The translations under genes and the position numbers were made by a program. A model generated the notes under the pieces. The model did no database searches and was not told where the DNA came from. It saw only the letters and a list, made by a program, of their open reading frames with translations. A DNA stretch of 43,131 nucleotides. Origin: Gemmataceae bacterium. Lineage in GTDB: Bacteria; Planctomycetota; Planctomycetia; Gemmatales; Gemmataceae. The DNA is taken from the NCBI GenBank assembly GCA_009692065.1, contig SHZY01000038.1:1-43131 (forward strand), given 5' to 3'. Position 1 is the stretch's first letter. The number at the start of each line of letters is the position of its first letter. Below, piece after piece: positions 1 through 7,940 of this stretch.

Positions 1-149
1 TCTGGCGAAACGCTTTTCACTCAGCAGGTGTACCAAATCCTCGCCGGCTATCCCGATTGCAATGACGCCCAAACGCTTCGCAACGATCCGCTCTTTCAGA
101 CACTGCTCGATCGGTCCGCCGAAGAAGACGCCAAGCCTTTGGCCAGTGG
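1..149 (+). pseudogene. IS1380-type transposase fragment
   Basis: The frame is open from the window edge and reads SGETLFTQQVYQILAGYPDC followed by NDAQTLRNDPLFQTLL. This resembles the N-terminal part of IS1380-family DDE transposases (the AGYxDxNDAxxLRxDP segment before LASQPTLSRxE). The resemblance stops after a LASG at about position 149, where the family would continue LASQ. From there a different frame carries helicase sequence, and the transposase frame ends uselessly at 210. The fragment keeps about 50 residues and lacks the catalytic DDE region, so it cannot be functional. Its 5' part may continue outside the window. Confidence 0.72.
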
Positions 150-2183
150 ACAACGCGGCCACGGCTGCTGTTCGTCGCTCACCGCGAGGAATTGCTTCAG
201 CAAGGCCTAACCGCATTTCGTGCCGTGCTTCGTGACGCAAACTTCGGCGATCTGCTGGTCGGCGGACGCCAACCCGAGGCTTACGATCATCTGTTCGTGT
301 CGATTCAGAGCTACAACTCACAGCGACTGGCCGAGCAGTTTCCGGCCGATCACTTCGCCTACGTGGTTGTTGACGAGTTCCACCACGCGGCGGCGCTGAG
401 CTATCAGCGGTTGCTGGATCACGTTCGCCCTCAAGTCTTGCTCGGGCTGACGGCAACCCCGGAACGATCCGACGAACTGGACGTGCTGGGATTTTTCGGT
501 GGCCACCTCAGTGCTCAGATTCGCCTGCCCGATGCCATCAACCGCAAGCTGCTCTGTCCATTTCAATATTTCGGCGTGAGCGACGAAGTGGATCTGCGAG
601 GTTTGCAATGGCAACGGGGAGGCTACCGAACCGACGATCTGGACCGAATCTACACCGGTAACGACCGCCGAGCCGGGCTAGTGATCGACAAGGTCCATGA
701 AATCCTTCTCAACCCAAAGCAGGCGTGTGGCCTGGGGTTCTGCGTAAGTGTTGCGCACGCCGAGTACATGGCTGCCAAATTCAATCAGGCCGGCGTCCAG
801 GCTGATTGTTTGTCGGGGCAATCGAACCGGGAGCACCGGGCGGAAGTACAAGGCCGGCTGCGGCGGCGTGAGATCAACTTTCTGTTCGTTGTCGATCTGT
901 ACAACGAAGGGATCGACATCCCCGACGTCGATACCGTGTTATTTCTACGGCCGACGGAGAGCCTGACGGTCTTCCTCCAGCAACTCGGCCGCGGATTGCG
1001 GCTGAACGATGGCAAGGACTGTCTGACCGTTCTGGACTTCATCGGACAAGCCCATCGCAACTTCCGCTTCGACCTACGCTACCGTGCACTTCTTTCTGAC
1101 CCGCTTTGGTCGGTGGCCGAGCAGGTCGAGCAGGGATTTACCCATTTGCCGGCCGGCTGCACTATCCAGATGGAGCGATACGCTCGGCAGCATGTCCTGG
1201 AGAACATCCGGCAGGCGATCCGGCATGCTCGGCCGGCACTGGTTCGCGAGATTGCCGATCTGGCAGCAGCCCTTCGTCGCCCCCCGAGTCTGGCCGAGTT
1301 CCTGGAGCACCACGATCTACAGCCCGAAGACATTTATCGCCGCAAAGTCTGCTGGTCGCGTCTATGCGTTGAAGCCGGTGTTCGTGACGATTTCCATGAT
1401 CCGGACGAATCGGTGCTCGGCCGTGGCCTGCATCGCCTCCAGCACGTGAACAGTTCCGAACACATTCAATCGCTATTGCTGCTTCTGAAGCATGGCAATG
1501 ATGTAAGCAAGTTGAACGAAGCCGACGAACGCCGTTTGGTAATGTTGGATTTGTGCCTTTGGGGGCGAGACAAGTTGCCGCCCTCTGCTGCGGAGAGCCT
1601 TCAGCGCCTGTACGCTAACCCGACCCTTCGCGAGGAACTCGTCGAGTTGCTTGGCTATCGGCTCGGCTGTGTGGATGAGGTTCCTCCCGCCCTGCAGTTG
1701 CCGTTCGTCTGTCCGCTGACGCTGCACGCGTTCTACACCCGGGACGAAATCTTGGCGGCGCTGGGCCATTGGACACGGAGCAAGCAGAAGGAAATGCGCG
1801 AGGGAGTCCTGTACCTGTCCACACTTTCGGCGGACGTGTTCCTGTTCACGATGAACAAGACGGAAACGCACTTCTCCCCGACGACCATGTACCAGGATTA
1901 CGCGATCAACGAGCACCTCTTCCATTGGCAGTCGCAGAGCACAACGTCCCCGGAGTCACCGACGGGGCATCGCTATATCGGCCACGAGAAGCTCGGCCAC
2001 ACGGTATTGCTGTTCGGGAGAGAGGATAAGAAGGCGGGCGACTTGTCGGCGCCATTTGCTTTTTTGGGGCCGGCGAGATACGTCAGCCACGCGGGGAGTC
2101 GGCCGATGAGCATAACCTGGCGTTTGGAGCGACCATTGCCAGCGAAGCTACTCCGGCGCATGGCCCGCCTGGCGGTAGGCTGA
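150..2183 (+). pseudogene. 5'-truncated DEAD/DEAH helicase with DUF3427-like C-terminus
   Basis: This is a superfamily 2 helicase missing its start and Walker A region. Helicase homology begins at about 159 with RLLFVAHREELLQQ (motif Ia), directly after the transposase fragment. Motif II reads VVDEFHHA (a DEFH variant of DEAH), motif III TATPER, motif V NEGIDIPDVD and motif VI QQLGRGLR. The last 250 or so residues, ending HTVLLFGREDKK...RYVSHAGSRPMSITWRLERPLP, resemble DUF3427. In intact relatives a phospholipase-D-like nuclease often precedes the helicase, and such proteins are found in defence and restriction neighbourhoods. An internal TTG at 192 could start a 663-residue product, but it would lack the ATP-binding P-loop. 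I infer an inactive remnant. Confidence 0.75.
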
Positions 2184-2300
2184 ACGAATGCCTCGTCCGT
2201 GCCGGCCCCGCATGAACCAGACAGACTGCTGCCGTGTCATTTTTGCGATCGACACAGCGCTCGGTCCGGCGCCGAAGCATAGTCGCAAGAGAGTGTCACC

Positions 2301-3083
2301 ATGCCCGAGCGAGTGCATCACCACCCGAATCTAATTTTCTCCCTCGGCACGCAGATCGTCACGCTCGTGGACATCCGTGGTGCCGGCGACCTGATCGTCC
2401 ATCCGCGCGGCGCCGTCGGCGTCGTCGTGAAGGCTCCTATCGACCACGACCATTCCTATCGCATCCGGTTCCTGGATGGCCTCGAAGTGCCGCTAAAGCC
2501 GAGCGAGATCACGATGCTAGCCCTGTTCAAGGAGGGGGAGATCGGCGAGCGCAATGTCGGCGCCAACATCGACCTCTACGAGCGCGTCATTTACCGCTGC
2601 GTCATCGGCTCGCAAGCTTACGGCCTGTCGGATACGGAATCGGACGTCGATCGCCGCGGTATCTATCTGCCGACCGCCGAGCAGCACTGGTCGCTTTACG
2701 GCGTGCCGGAGCAGCTTGAGAACGACGCGACGCAGGAAGCCTACTGGGAACTGCAGAAGTTCTTGGTGCTGGCGCTGAAGGCCACCCCGCCCGAGCCGTT
2801 GCCGGCCGAGCTGCGGCACCGCTGCTTCGGTTGTTCCCTCGTGACAGTGTGCCACGGTGAACTCGGTGCGGCAACTCGGGGCCACCTGGTAACCAGAGAC
2901 TCCGAGAGTTTTAGCGCAAAAACAAGGCCCCCGAGAGGAACCCTGGCGTTTCCAGTCGATTTTGGCGACGTCTCGCCCGAACCAGAGAGCGCCGCCCGCA
3001 TCGCCGAATTGACGCAAGTCCTTGCGGGAAAGGCGGAAAACGAAAAAAAGCCGAGCGCGTTGGCTCTCGGCGTTTTCTGGTAA
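2301..3083 (+). pseudogene. Nucleotidyltransferase, 3'-truncated
   Basis: Residues 1-160 look like a predicted nucleotidyltransferase of the DNA polymerase beta superfamily. The active-site signature is complete: GSQAYGLSDTESDVD, with G103-S104 and the carboxylates D115 and D117. The conserved segment WSLYGVPEQLENDATQEAYWELQKFL follows in two parts. After LALKA (about nt 2785) relatives continue with an NPNVLE-type stretch and a long C-terminal domain. Here the frame runs instead into unrelated sequence that is non-coding in appearance and stops at 3083. The catalytic motif survives, but about half the expected protein is missing, so I call it a pseudogene. It lies 117 bases after the helicase remnant on the same strand. 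The upstream Shine-Dalgarno is weak (AAGAGAG). Confidence 0.65.
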
Positions 3084-3321
3084 CCCGTGTGGCGGGTTTG
3101 TTCGCTTCGGGAGTGAAAGCTCCCCGAGAGGAACCCTCTTCGTAACAATACTCTCTTTGGTGAAATCCGTAAGTGCTTGCAGTAATGGATGTTGCTGAGT
3201 CCGAGTCTCTCTCGGTGTCATTTCGGGTAGGAACCCTCTACGAACTCGTGCGGCCCAGATTAGGCGAGGCTCTGGTAATTGGAATTCACACGCATCAACC
3301 AGAAGAGCCTGAGTTATCTGA
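2790..3321. other. Gene-free stretch with short repeats
   Basis: No convincing gene is visible between the break in the nucleotidyltransferase and the DUF1501 stop codon. Frames here are short or arginine/serine-rich shadows. The stretch holds two copies of CCCCGAGAGGAACCCT (2929-2944 and 3122-3137), a related GGAACCCTCTACGAAC near 3231, and a terminator-like hairpin at 3042-3077. The repeated motif and the abrupt homology break suggest inserted non-coding sequence. Its source is not identified. Confidence 0.5.
3042..3077. terminator. Terminator-like hairpin
   Basis: The stem GCCGAG (3050-3055) pairs with CTCGGC (3066-3071). It is flanked by an A-run on the left and GTTTTC on the right, so the A and T tracts can extend pairing past one mismatch. 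The T tract is short. It could end transcription in either direction, but no intact gene reads into it. Confidence 0.35.
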
Positions 3322-4764
3322 TCACGCCAACATCTCGCGGATCGGCTCGCCGCCATGGGAGATCGGCACCGGCCGGCCGGCGCGGTCGTGGACTTCCATG
3401 CCCGGGTCGATCCCCAGGCAGTGATAGATCGTGGCACAGATGTCCGCCGGACGAATAGGCCGGTCCCGGACATACGCTGCGTTCGCATCGCTGGCGCCGC
3501 ACACGGTCCCGCCGCGGATGCCCGCCCCCGCCAGCAGCACCGAGTAGCACGAAGTCCAGTGATCGCGGCCCGCAGTGGCGTTGATGCGCGGCGTGCGGCC
3601 AAAGTCGCTCATCATCACGACCAACGTTTCGTCGAGCAGGCCGCGCTGATCCAGATCACCCATCAAGGCATCGAAGGTCTGATCGAGATAGGGCAGGTTG
3701 ACTCGCTTGAGCCGCTCGAAGTTGTTGTCGTGTGTGTCCCAGTACGGGTCGAGGTTGCGATCGGGCACGCGTGAAGTATATCCATCCCAGTAGACATCCA
3801 CAAAGCGGACCCCGGCCTCGATCAGCCGTCTGCCCAGGAGCGCGCTCGAGCCGAACGCGTGCCGGCCGTAGCGGTCGCGCACTCGCTCGTCCTCGGCGTT
3901 CAGATTGAAGGCGACTTTCAAACGCGACCCGGTCAACAGGTTATAGGCACGCGCGCGAATGCGGTCGAAGTCACCGGCTGCAGCTCGGGCGTTCACTTGC
4001 CGATCCAGGCCGTCGAGCTGCTGCACGAGACTGCGGCGAGTTTCGAGCCTGTCGATGGTCATTTCCGGGGCGAGCGTGCTATCGGCGAGCACGGGGGAAC
4101 CGAGCCACATCGGCATCATGCCGGCCGGTGGATTCGGGTCGATGTGCGGGTTGATTTCGCTGCACAACGGATCGTAGCGCTTGCCGAGGAATCCGCCCCA
4201 GGGTCCGGGTCGCTTGATCGCGTAGCCCCAGGCAAGGTAGCTGGGCAAAGCGACGTAGTGGGGGATGTTGAGGTGCGCCGGCTTGAGGTACTCGCAGATC
4301 GCGCCCATCCCCGGCGGGAACGAATCGCGCGGCACCGGTTCATTGATGTCAACCTGCTGCTCGCTGCCGGTGAAGCTCGGCAACGTATTATGGCAGCCGG
4401 CCCGGTGATTGACCGAGCGCACCAGGGCGCAGCGATGCATCCAGCGGGCGGTGAGCGGCAGGTGCTCGCAGATCTGGATCCCGGTGACATTGGTGGCGAT
4501 GGGCCGAAACTCGCCGCGAATCCCGACCGGCGCCGCGGGCTTCAGATCGAACATGTCCTGCGTCGGCGCCCCGCCATGCAGGTAGAGCACCAGGACACTC
4601 TTCGCCTTGCCCGGTCGGGCGTTCGCAGGCCGGCGTTCCTCCAGGGCGAGCAGGTTGGGAAGATTGAGCGAGCCACCGAGCACGGACAGGGCGCCGATGG
4701 TCAACGCCTCCCGCCGGGTGACGCCGTCACAGAAACGCCGTGGGTTGCCGAGCATCCGGAGCAT
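3322..4764 (-). CDS. DUF1501 domain protein
   Basis: This 480-residue protein matches the planctomycete DUF1501 family over its whole length. DUF1501 proteins belong to the alkaline phosphatase/sulfatase-like superfamily and are abundant in planctomycetes, usually beside a c-type cytochrome (PSD) gene. Their substrate is mostly unknown. The N-terminus has a twin-arginine motif (TRREALTIG) followed by a hydrophobic stretch, so Tat export is likely. Family landmarks are LYLHGGAPTQDMFDLKP near residue 95, the histidines of SVNHRAGCHNTLPSFTG, MMSDFGRTPRINATAGRDHW and the terminal GLGIDP-type segment (CLGIDPGMEVHDRAGRPVPI). The expected cytochrome partner is missing. Only a remnant of a second gene with a similar C-terminus lies upstream at 4843-4929. 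Confidence 0.9.
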   Translation of the reverse strand: MLRMLGNPRRFCDGVTRREALTIGALSVLGGSLNLPNLLALEERRPANARPGKAKSVLVLYLHGGAPTQDMFDLKPAAPVGIRGEFRPIATNVTGIQICEHLPLTARWMHRCALVRSVNHRAGCHNTLPSFTGSEQQVDINEPVPRDSFPPGMGAICEYLKPAHLNIPHYVALPSYLAWGYAIKRPGPWGGFLGKRYDPLCSEINPHIDPNPPAGMMPMWLGSPVLADSTLAPEMTIDRLETRRSLVQQLDGLDRQVNARAAAGDFDRIRARAYNLLTGSRLKVAFNLNAEDERVRDRYGRHAFGSSALLGRRLIEAGVRFVDVYWDGYTSRVPDRNLDPYWDTHDNNFERLKRVNLPYLDQTFDALMGDLDQRGLLDETLVVMMSDFGRTPRINATAGRDHWTSCYSVLLAGAGIRGGTVCGASDANAAYVRDRPIRPADICATIYHCLGIDPGMEVHDRAGRPVPISHGGEPIREMLA

Positions 4765-4842
4765 GGGACACCTCTTGGGTTAAGCGTCAGATCAGAAGGG
4801 GCGGTCCGTTCCAAGGCAAAAGTAGCAAGCAAACAGGACCAT

Positions 4843-4929
4843 CTAAAACAGTTCGGTGAGCGGCCTGCCCTCTTCCAGCAGATGGAACGGCCGGCCTTCG
4901 CGGTCGGTGGCGTGGAGGTTGTCGATGCC
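4843..4929 (-). pseudogene. 3' remnant of a DUF1501-like gene
   Basis: Between an in-frame TAG and the terminal TAG, the minus strand encodes GIDNLHATDREGRPFHLLEE followed by GRPLTELF. This resembles the very end of DUF1501 proteins, whose last blocks read LGID...DRxGRPxxxxxGxPIxELx. The intact DUF1501 gene downstream ends with a parallel GIDPGMEVHDRAGRPVPISH. Upstream of the TAG no homologous sequence is visible. I infer that a second copy has been lost except for its last 28 codons. The call rests on one short stretch. Confidence 0.45.
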
Positions 4930-4962
4930 CTACGGGTATTTGGTTGCGAACAATTGCGTATG

Positions 4963-5886
4963 TCACGGTTGCACGAACACCTCGACTTCATCGATCACAA
5001 TGGGACCAGTAGCCTTCGGATCCCCTTTCTTGAGGGCGACGCTCAGGTTGTTCTGGCCCCATACCACCAGGGTGGGACTCAGCTCAAACCAGCGGGTGGC
5101 GAATTTCGGTTCCCCTGCCTTGCGGAAATCGATGCGGCCTTGCTCCGCAAGGCCGCGGCCGATGTGTTTGAGAGCGTCCACTGGAATGGCTTTGCCGTTC
5201 AACGCCACTTCCAGCTCGTCGCTCCCGGTCAAATTGAACCCGCGAAAGAGAAGCGTGGCACTCTCGCGCCGAGTCAGATCCTCGAACAGCCAGAACGGGT
5301 AATCGCCCTGGGCCTTGTCCAGGTTCCGGTCCAGTGAGATTCGGTTCGCCTTGACCGCCCCTGTGGAAGTCCGGTCCTTTCCGAAATAGGTAAGACCGCC
5401 CCAGGTCGGATCGAAGATGTAATGGCGCTCGCCTGCGGCGACTTGGGCCGGCTCACGCAGCAATTTCAAGGCCCGCAACGCCTGCGGATAGAAGTCCGTC
5501 ATCCCTACTTCAAGAACAATCACAGCCTCAGCTATGCCGGTCAAGGAGCTGAACGCCCGATAGGTAAAAGCAGCAAGGCGGGCTCTGGCATTCCGGTCCT
5601 TTGCTATCGTTAGGAGATCGTGTGGCGGGCACGAATATCGAACACTCGCGACGTCGAACAGGAATTGAATCGCAGCATCTTTATCGGAGGAATCCTGGTC
5701 GGTTAGCAGTACCTCCCTCAACTTGGGCCAGGGGTCGATCACATGAAAAGAACGATTGTTTTTTGACCACAACTTGGTTATTTCGCCGGCGAAGCTCGGG
5801 GCGCTTTCTTGCAGCTTCAAAATGCTATTTACCAAAACCGTCCGATAGGTGCGACCATCAAAAGATTCTTCGTGCCGCGGCGGCAT
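4963..5886 (-). CDS. Unknown protein with C-terminal beta-sandwich-like domain
   Basis: The start at 5886 (MPPRHEESFDGR) is chosen because AAGGAG lies six bases upstream. An upstream in-frame start at 5991 has no such site. The product is 307 residues without a signal peptide or clear membrane segment. About the last 170 residues (from HYIFDPTWGGLTYFGKDR through SDELEVALNGKAIPVDAL to PIVIDEVEVFVQP) resemble a C-terminal domain common in planctomycete hydrolase-like proteins, where a GxNxLxVxL strand is followed by a terminal DVEVxV strand. I do not recognise the first 130 residues. The two halves may have been fused by rearrangement, which would fit the decayed surroundings. Function unknown. 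Confidence 0.55.
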   Translation of the reverse strand: MPPRHEESFDGRTYRTVLVNSILKLQESAPSFAGEITKLWSKNNRSFHVIDPWPKLREVLLTDQDSSDKDAAIQFLFDVASVRYSCPPHDLLTIAKDRNARARLAAFTYRAFSSLTGIAEAVIVLEVGMTDFYPQALRALKLLREPAQVAAGERHYIFDPTWGGLTYFGKDRTSTGAVKANRISLDRNLDKAQGDYPFWLFEDLTRRESATLLFRGFNLTGSDELEVALNGKAIPVDALKHIGRGLAEQGRIDFRKAGEPKFATRWFELSPTLVVWGQNNLSVALKKGDPKATGPIVIDEVEVFVQP

Positions 5887-6039
5887 TTTCTCTCCTTCTA
5901 TGTCCCGTTCGCTGACCGTGCTGCAAAGAACAACAGCGACTTCCTCCATGGGCCGCTCGGCCATTTTATTGAGGACCCTCACGCGATTCACGGTCCGGGA
6001 TTTTCAAGTCCAATTGATTGCCTACCCACCGCTGCGGCT

Positions 6040-7245
6040 TCAACTGCGGTTGGCGACCTGTTTCTTCGCTCGTTTCTTGTCACCTACCGCGAACAGCCAA
6101 CGGCGGACATGCTCCGTCACAGCTAATAGCCGCTCGTCGCTGATGCGCTCGCGGTAGTGTGCGGCCATGCTTGCATCGACATGTCCCATGATCGCATCGA
6201 CGGCAACTTGATCACGGCTTTCGCCGCCGATGGTCTCGAAGGTGTGACGGATCGCGTAGAAGTTTCGGCTGCCCTTGATTTCCAACCGGTCGAGCAGCTT
6301 GCGGCATTCGTGGGTTACCGGTCGATCGGCTGCATTCTTCGACCAACCGTTGCCACGCTTCGTAAGGAACACGAGGTCGGCGTCTTCCGGCTTCTTCGGT
6401 GCCGGTCGCTGGGTGAGCCAATCCCGCAACGCCTGGACCGTTACCGGCCAGAGCGGACAGCGCCGCATGATACCGGTTTTCGGACGCGGGAAGGTCAGCC
6501 ATCCGCGCTCATGGTCTAAGGCCGTCGTTGGCAGCTGGGCGACGTCATTGTTTCCCAGCGCCGCGTTGATCGCCAGCAGCAGCATCGCCCTCATCGGCAC
6601 TCCAGCCGAGTCGATCATACGCCGCAGTTCGTCGGCCTCAAACATCTTCGGACCTTTCTCCGCGCGAGCCAGGCGGAGTGTTTTTTGTGACGGCCTTCGG
6701 AATCCTTCACCGAACCGCATTGGCTTGTCAATCAGTCCATTCTTGTAGGCATAGTTGAACACGACCCGCGTTCTGTTGATCTCGCTCCCCAGTCGGACCG
6801 GTCCCCATGTCCTCGCCCATCTGGTACGCAGATGTTCAAAATCTTCGGGCAGCAAATCCGTGAGCAACCGATCACGCCCGAACGCCTCCACCACCCGTTC
6901 GCAGATGTCGTGGTAGGCGTTCCAGGTGTGGATAGACAGTTCGCCGTTTTCGCGCAACGCGCTTTTCGTGGTGAGAAACTGGTTGACCAAATCACGTAGC
7001 GCTGGGGCATCGTCCAGGTGTCGTGATCGTGGAACCCGACCGGCGAGAAGATCATCTTTCTCGTCGAGCCAGCGTTCCAGGGCATTTTGCGGATCCGCCC
7101 AGACACCGAAAAAATGCAGCTTCTGCCGGACTTTCTTGCACCATTGGCCGTTATTGTGCGCAAACAGCGGATATGTTTTATCTGGTTTCTTAGGCTTAAC
7201 GGGTTTACGTCGACGGCGAGGCGCGGTAGAATTTCTCTCTGTCAT
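6040..7245 (-). CDS. Tyrosine recombinase / integrase
   Basis: This 401-residue protein has the layout of a phage-type integrase. A basic N-terminus comes first, then a SAM-like core-binding domain (about 75-175) and a catalytic domain (about 200-385). Visible catalytic residues are K256 (RPKTGI), R333 (YAIRHTF), H355 (MGHVD) and the nucleophile Y364 (AAHYRERI). Two canonical residues are replaced. The first arginine, normally in a TGLRxGEL block, is within AALGNNDVAQLP, and the histidine of HxxR is Y330. Planctomycete integrases of this type commonly show such changes, so it need not be dead. AAAGGAG eight bases before the ATG supports the start. It reads away from tRNA-Lys(TTT), 152 bases distant. 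Confidence 0.9.
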   Translation of the reverse strand: MTERNSTAPRRRRKPVKPKKPDKTYPLFAHNNGQWCKKVRQKLHFFGVWADPQNALERWLDEKDDLLAGRVPRSRHLDDAPALRDLVNQFLTTKSALRENGELSIHTWNAYHDICERVVEAFGRDRLLTDLLPEDFEHLRTRWARTWGPVRLGSEINRTRVVFNYAYKNGLIDKPMRFGEGFRRPSQKTLRLARAEKGPKMFEADELRRMIDSAGVPMRAMLLLAINAALGNNDVAQLPTTALDHERGWLTFPRPKTGIMRRCPLWPVTVQALRDWLTQRPAPKKPEDADLVFLTKRGNGWSKNAADRPVTHECRKLLDRLEIKGSRNFYAIRHTFETIGGESRDQVAVDAIMGHVDASMAAHYRERISDERLLAVTEHVRRWLFAVGDKKRAKKQVANRS

Positions 7246-7279
7246 GGTGATTGCTCCTTTGACAAGAAGTGTTCACCGT

Positions 7280-7344
7280 GACACCCGGCTGCCTGTTGAA
7301 GCGGGCAGCCGTTTTCTTGGACCGGGTGTCGTATCGGGTGTCGT
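7280..7344. repeat. Repeat cluster upstream of the integrase
   Basis: Between the integrase and tRNA-Lys lie GACACCCGG (7280-7288), its inverse CCGGGTGTC (7322-7330), and a 12-base-spaced direct repeat of CGGGTGTCGT (7323-7332 and 7335-7344). Inside the inverted pair is a GGCTGCC/GGCAGCC hairpin (7287-7293 and 7304-7310). Closely spaced direct and inverted copies next to an integrase are typical of recombinase arm-binding or crossover sites, but a promoter operator would look the same. Confidence 0.4.
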
Positions 7345-7397
7345 TATCTTACCAGGGAGGCAATCAAAGTCAAGAAAGCACGGTAAAAACCTAGATC

Positions 7398-7470
7398 GCG
7401 CTCGTAGCTCAGCTGGTAGAGCACGGCACTTTTAATGCTGGGGTCTTGGGTTCGATTCCCAACGAGCGCA
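7398..7470 (+). tRNA. tRNA-Lys (anticodon TTT)
   Basis: The cloverleaf folds fully. The acceptor stem GCGCTCG (7398-7404) pairs with CGAGCGC (7463-7469), with discriminator A at 7470. The D stem is GCTC/GAGC and the anticodon stem is CGGCA/TGCTG around loop CTTTTAA with anticodon TTT at 7431-7433. The T arm is TTGGG-TTCGATT-CCCAA. The 3' CCA is not encoded. The gene is complete, so any element inserted here has left or rebuilt a working copy. Confidence 0.96.
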
Positions 7471-7482
7471 TTGGCCCCTGAA

Positions 7483-7528
7483 TCTTCGTTTAGCGTTTAC
7501 TCTACGCAATGCGAATGCTAAACGAAGA
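7483..7528. repeat. Palindrome between convergent genes (family A)
   Basis: TCTTCGTTTAGC (7483-7494) and its exact complement GCTAAACGAAGA (7517-7528) form a 12-bp stem around a 22-base loop. It lies 12 bases after tRNA-Lys on one side and 7 bases after the stop of the minus-strand zinc-ribbon gene on the other. It probably acts as a two-way terminator or 3'-end stabiliser. The TTTAGCG block near the loop is shared with the hairpins at 28315, 32459, 36410 and 38611. Confidence 0.6.
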
Positions 7529-7535
7529 CGCGGGC

Positions 7536-7709
7536 CTACCCGTCCGGCTCCTGATCGCCTTCGCATCCCTCGCGTATCCTGAAGAAACACTGACAGCAAC
7601 TGCTCTCCCGGCCCCGCTCGATCAGGCGACCCCCACACATCGGACATTGAGCGTGCGGATCCGGGTACGACGTTTTCTCGGACGCCAATTGAATATCGAC
7701 TGCTTCCAT
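7536..7709 (-). CDS. Small zinc-ribbon protein
   Basis: The product has 57 residues starting MEAVDIQLASEKTSY. A CPMCGG motif is followed about 15 residues later by CCQC and then by CEGD, which gives a likely zinc ribbon (CxxC...CxxC). Short planctomycete proteins with a CPxCGxxL...C..C.....GCEG pattern are common and uncharacterised. The ATG at 7709 is preferred over 7763 because GAGG lies nine bases upstream of it. The palindrome at 7483-7528 follows directly. The role is unknown and it could bind nucleic acid. Its short length leaves some doubt. Confidence 0.6.
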   Translation of the reverse strand: MEAVDIQLASEKTSYPDPHAQCPMCGGRLIERGRESSCCQCFFRIREGCEGDQEPDG

Positions 7710-7940
7710 GGCGTTAGGCCTCAATGCTGGAAAATGGCTGGCGGAAATTCCATAAGGTGACATTTGTTTACGTGTACATAATTACCGTACCGCCTTCGGC
7801 CCGTCAAGATCTCTTCCAGTTTTTCTTTCCCCATCGTTTCACCACCTCAATCTGATGGAAGGGCGCTTGCGTCTATGCAAAACTCGCTTACGATATCCCC
7901 AACGATTCTGACCCGATTGATCCGCGTGAGGAGGCTCTCC

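Noticed and set aside
2517..3602. 361-residue minus-strand frame
   Set aside because: It crosses the nucleotidyltransferase remnant, the non-coding stretch and the end of the DUF1501 gene, and it is Arg/Ser-rich. None of its parts resembles a family.
7432..7647. 71-residue frame ending ARWESNPRPQH
   Set aside because: The end is the translated complement of tRNA-Lys, a well-known false-gene signature.
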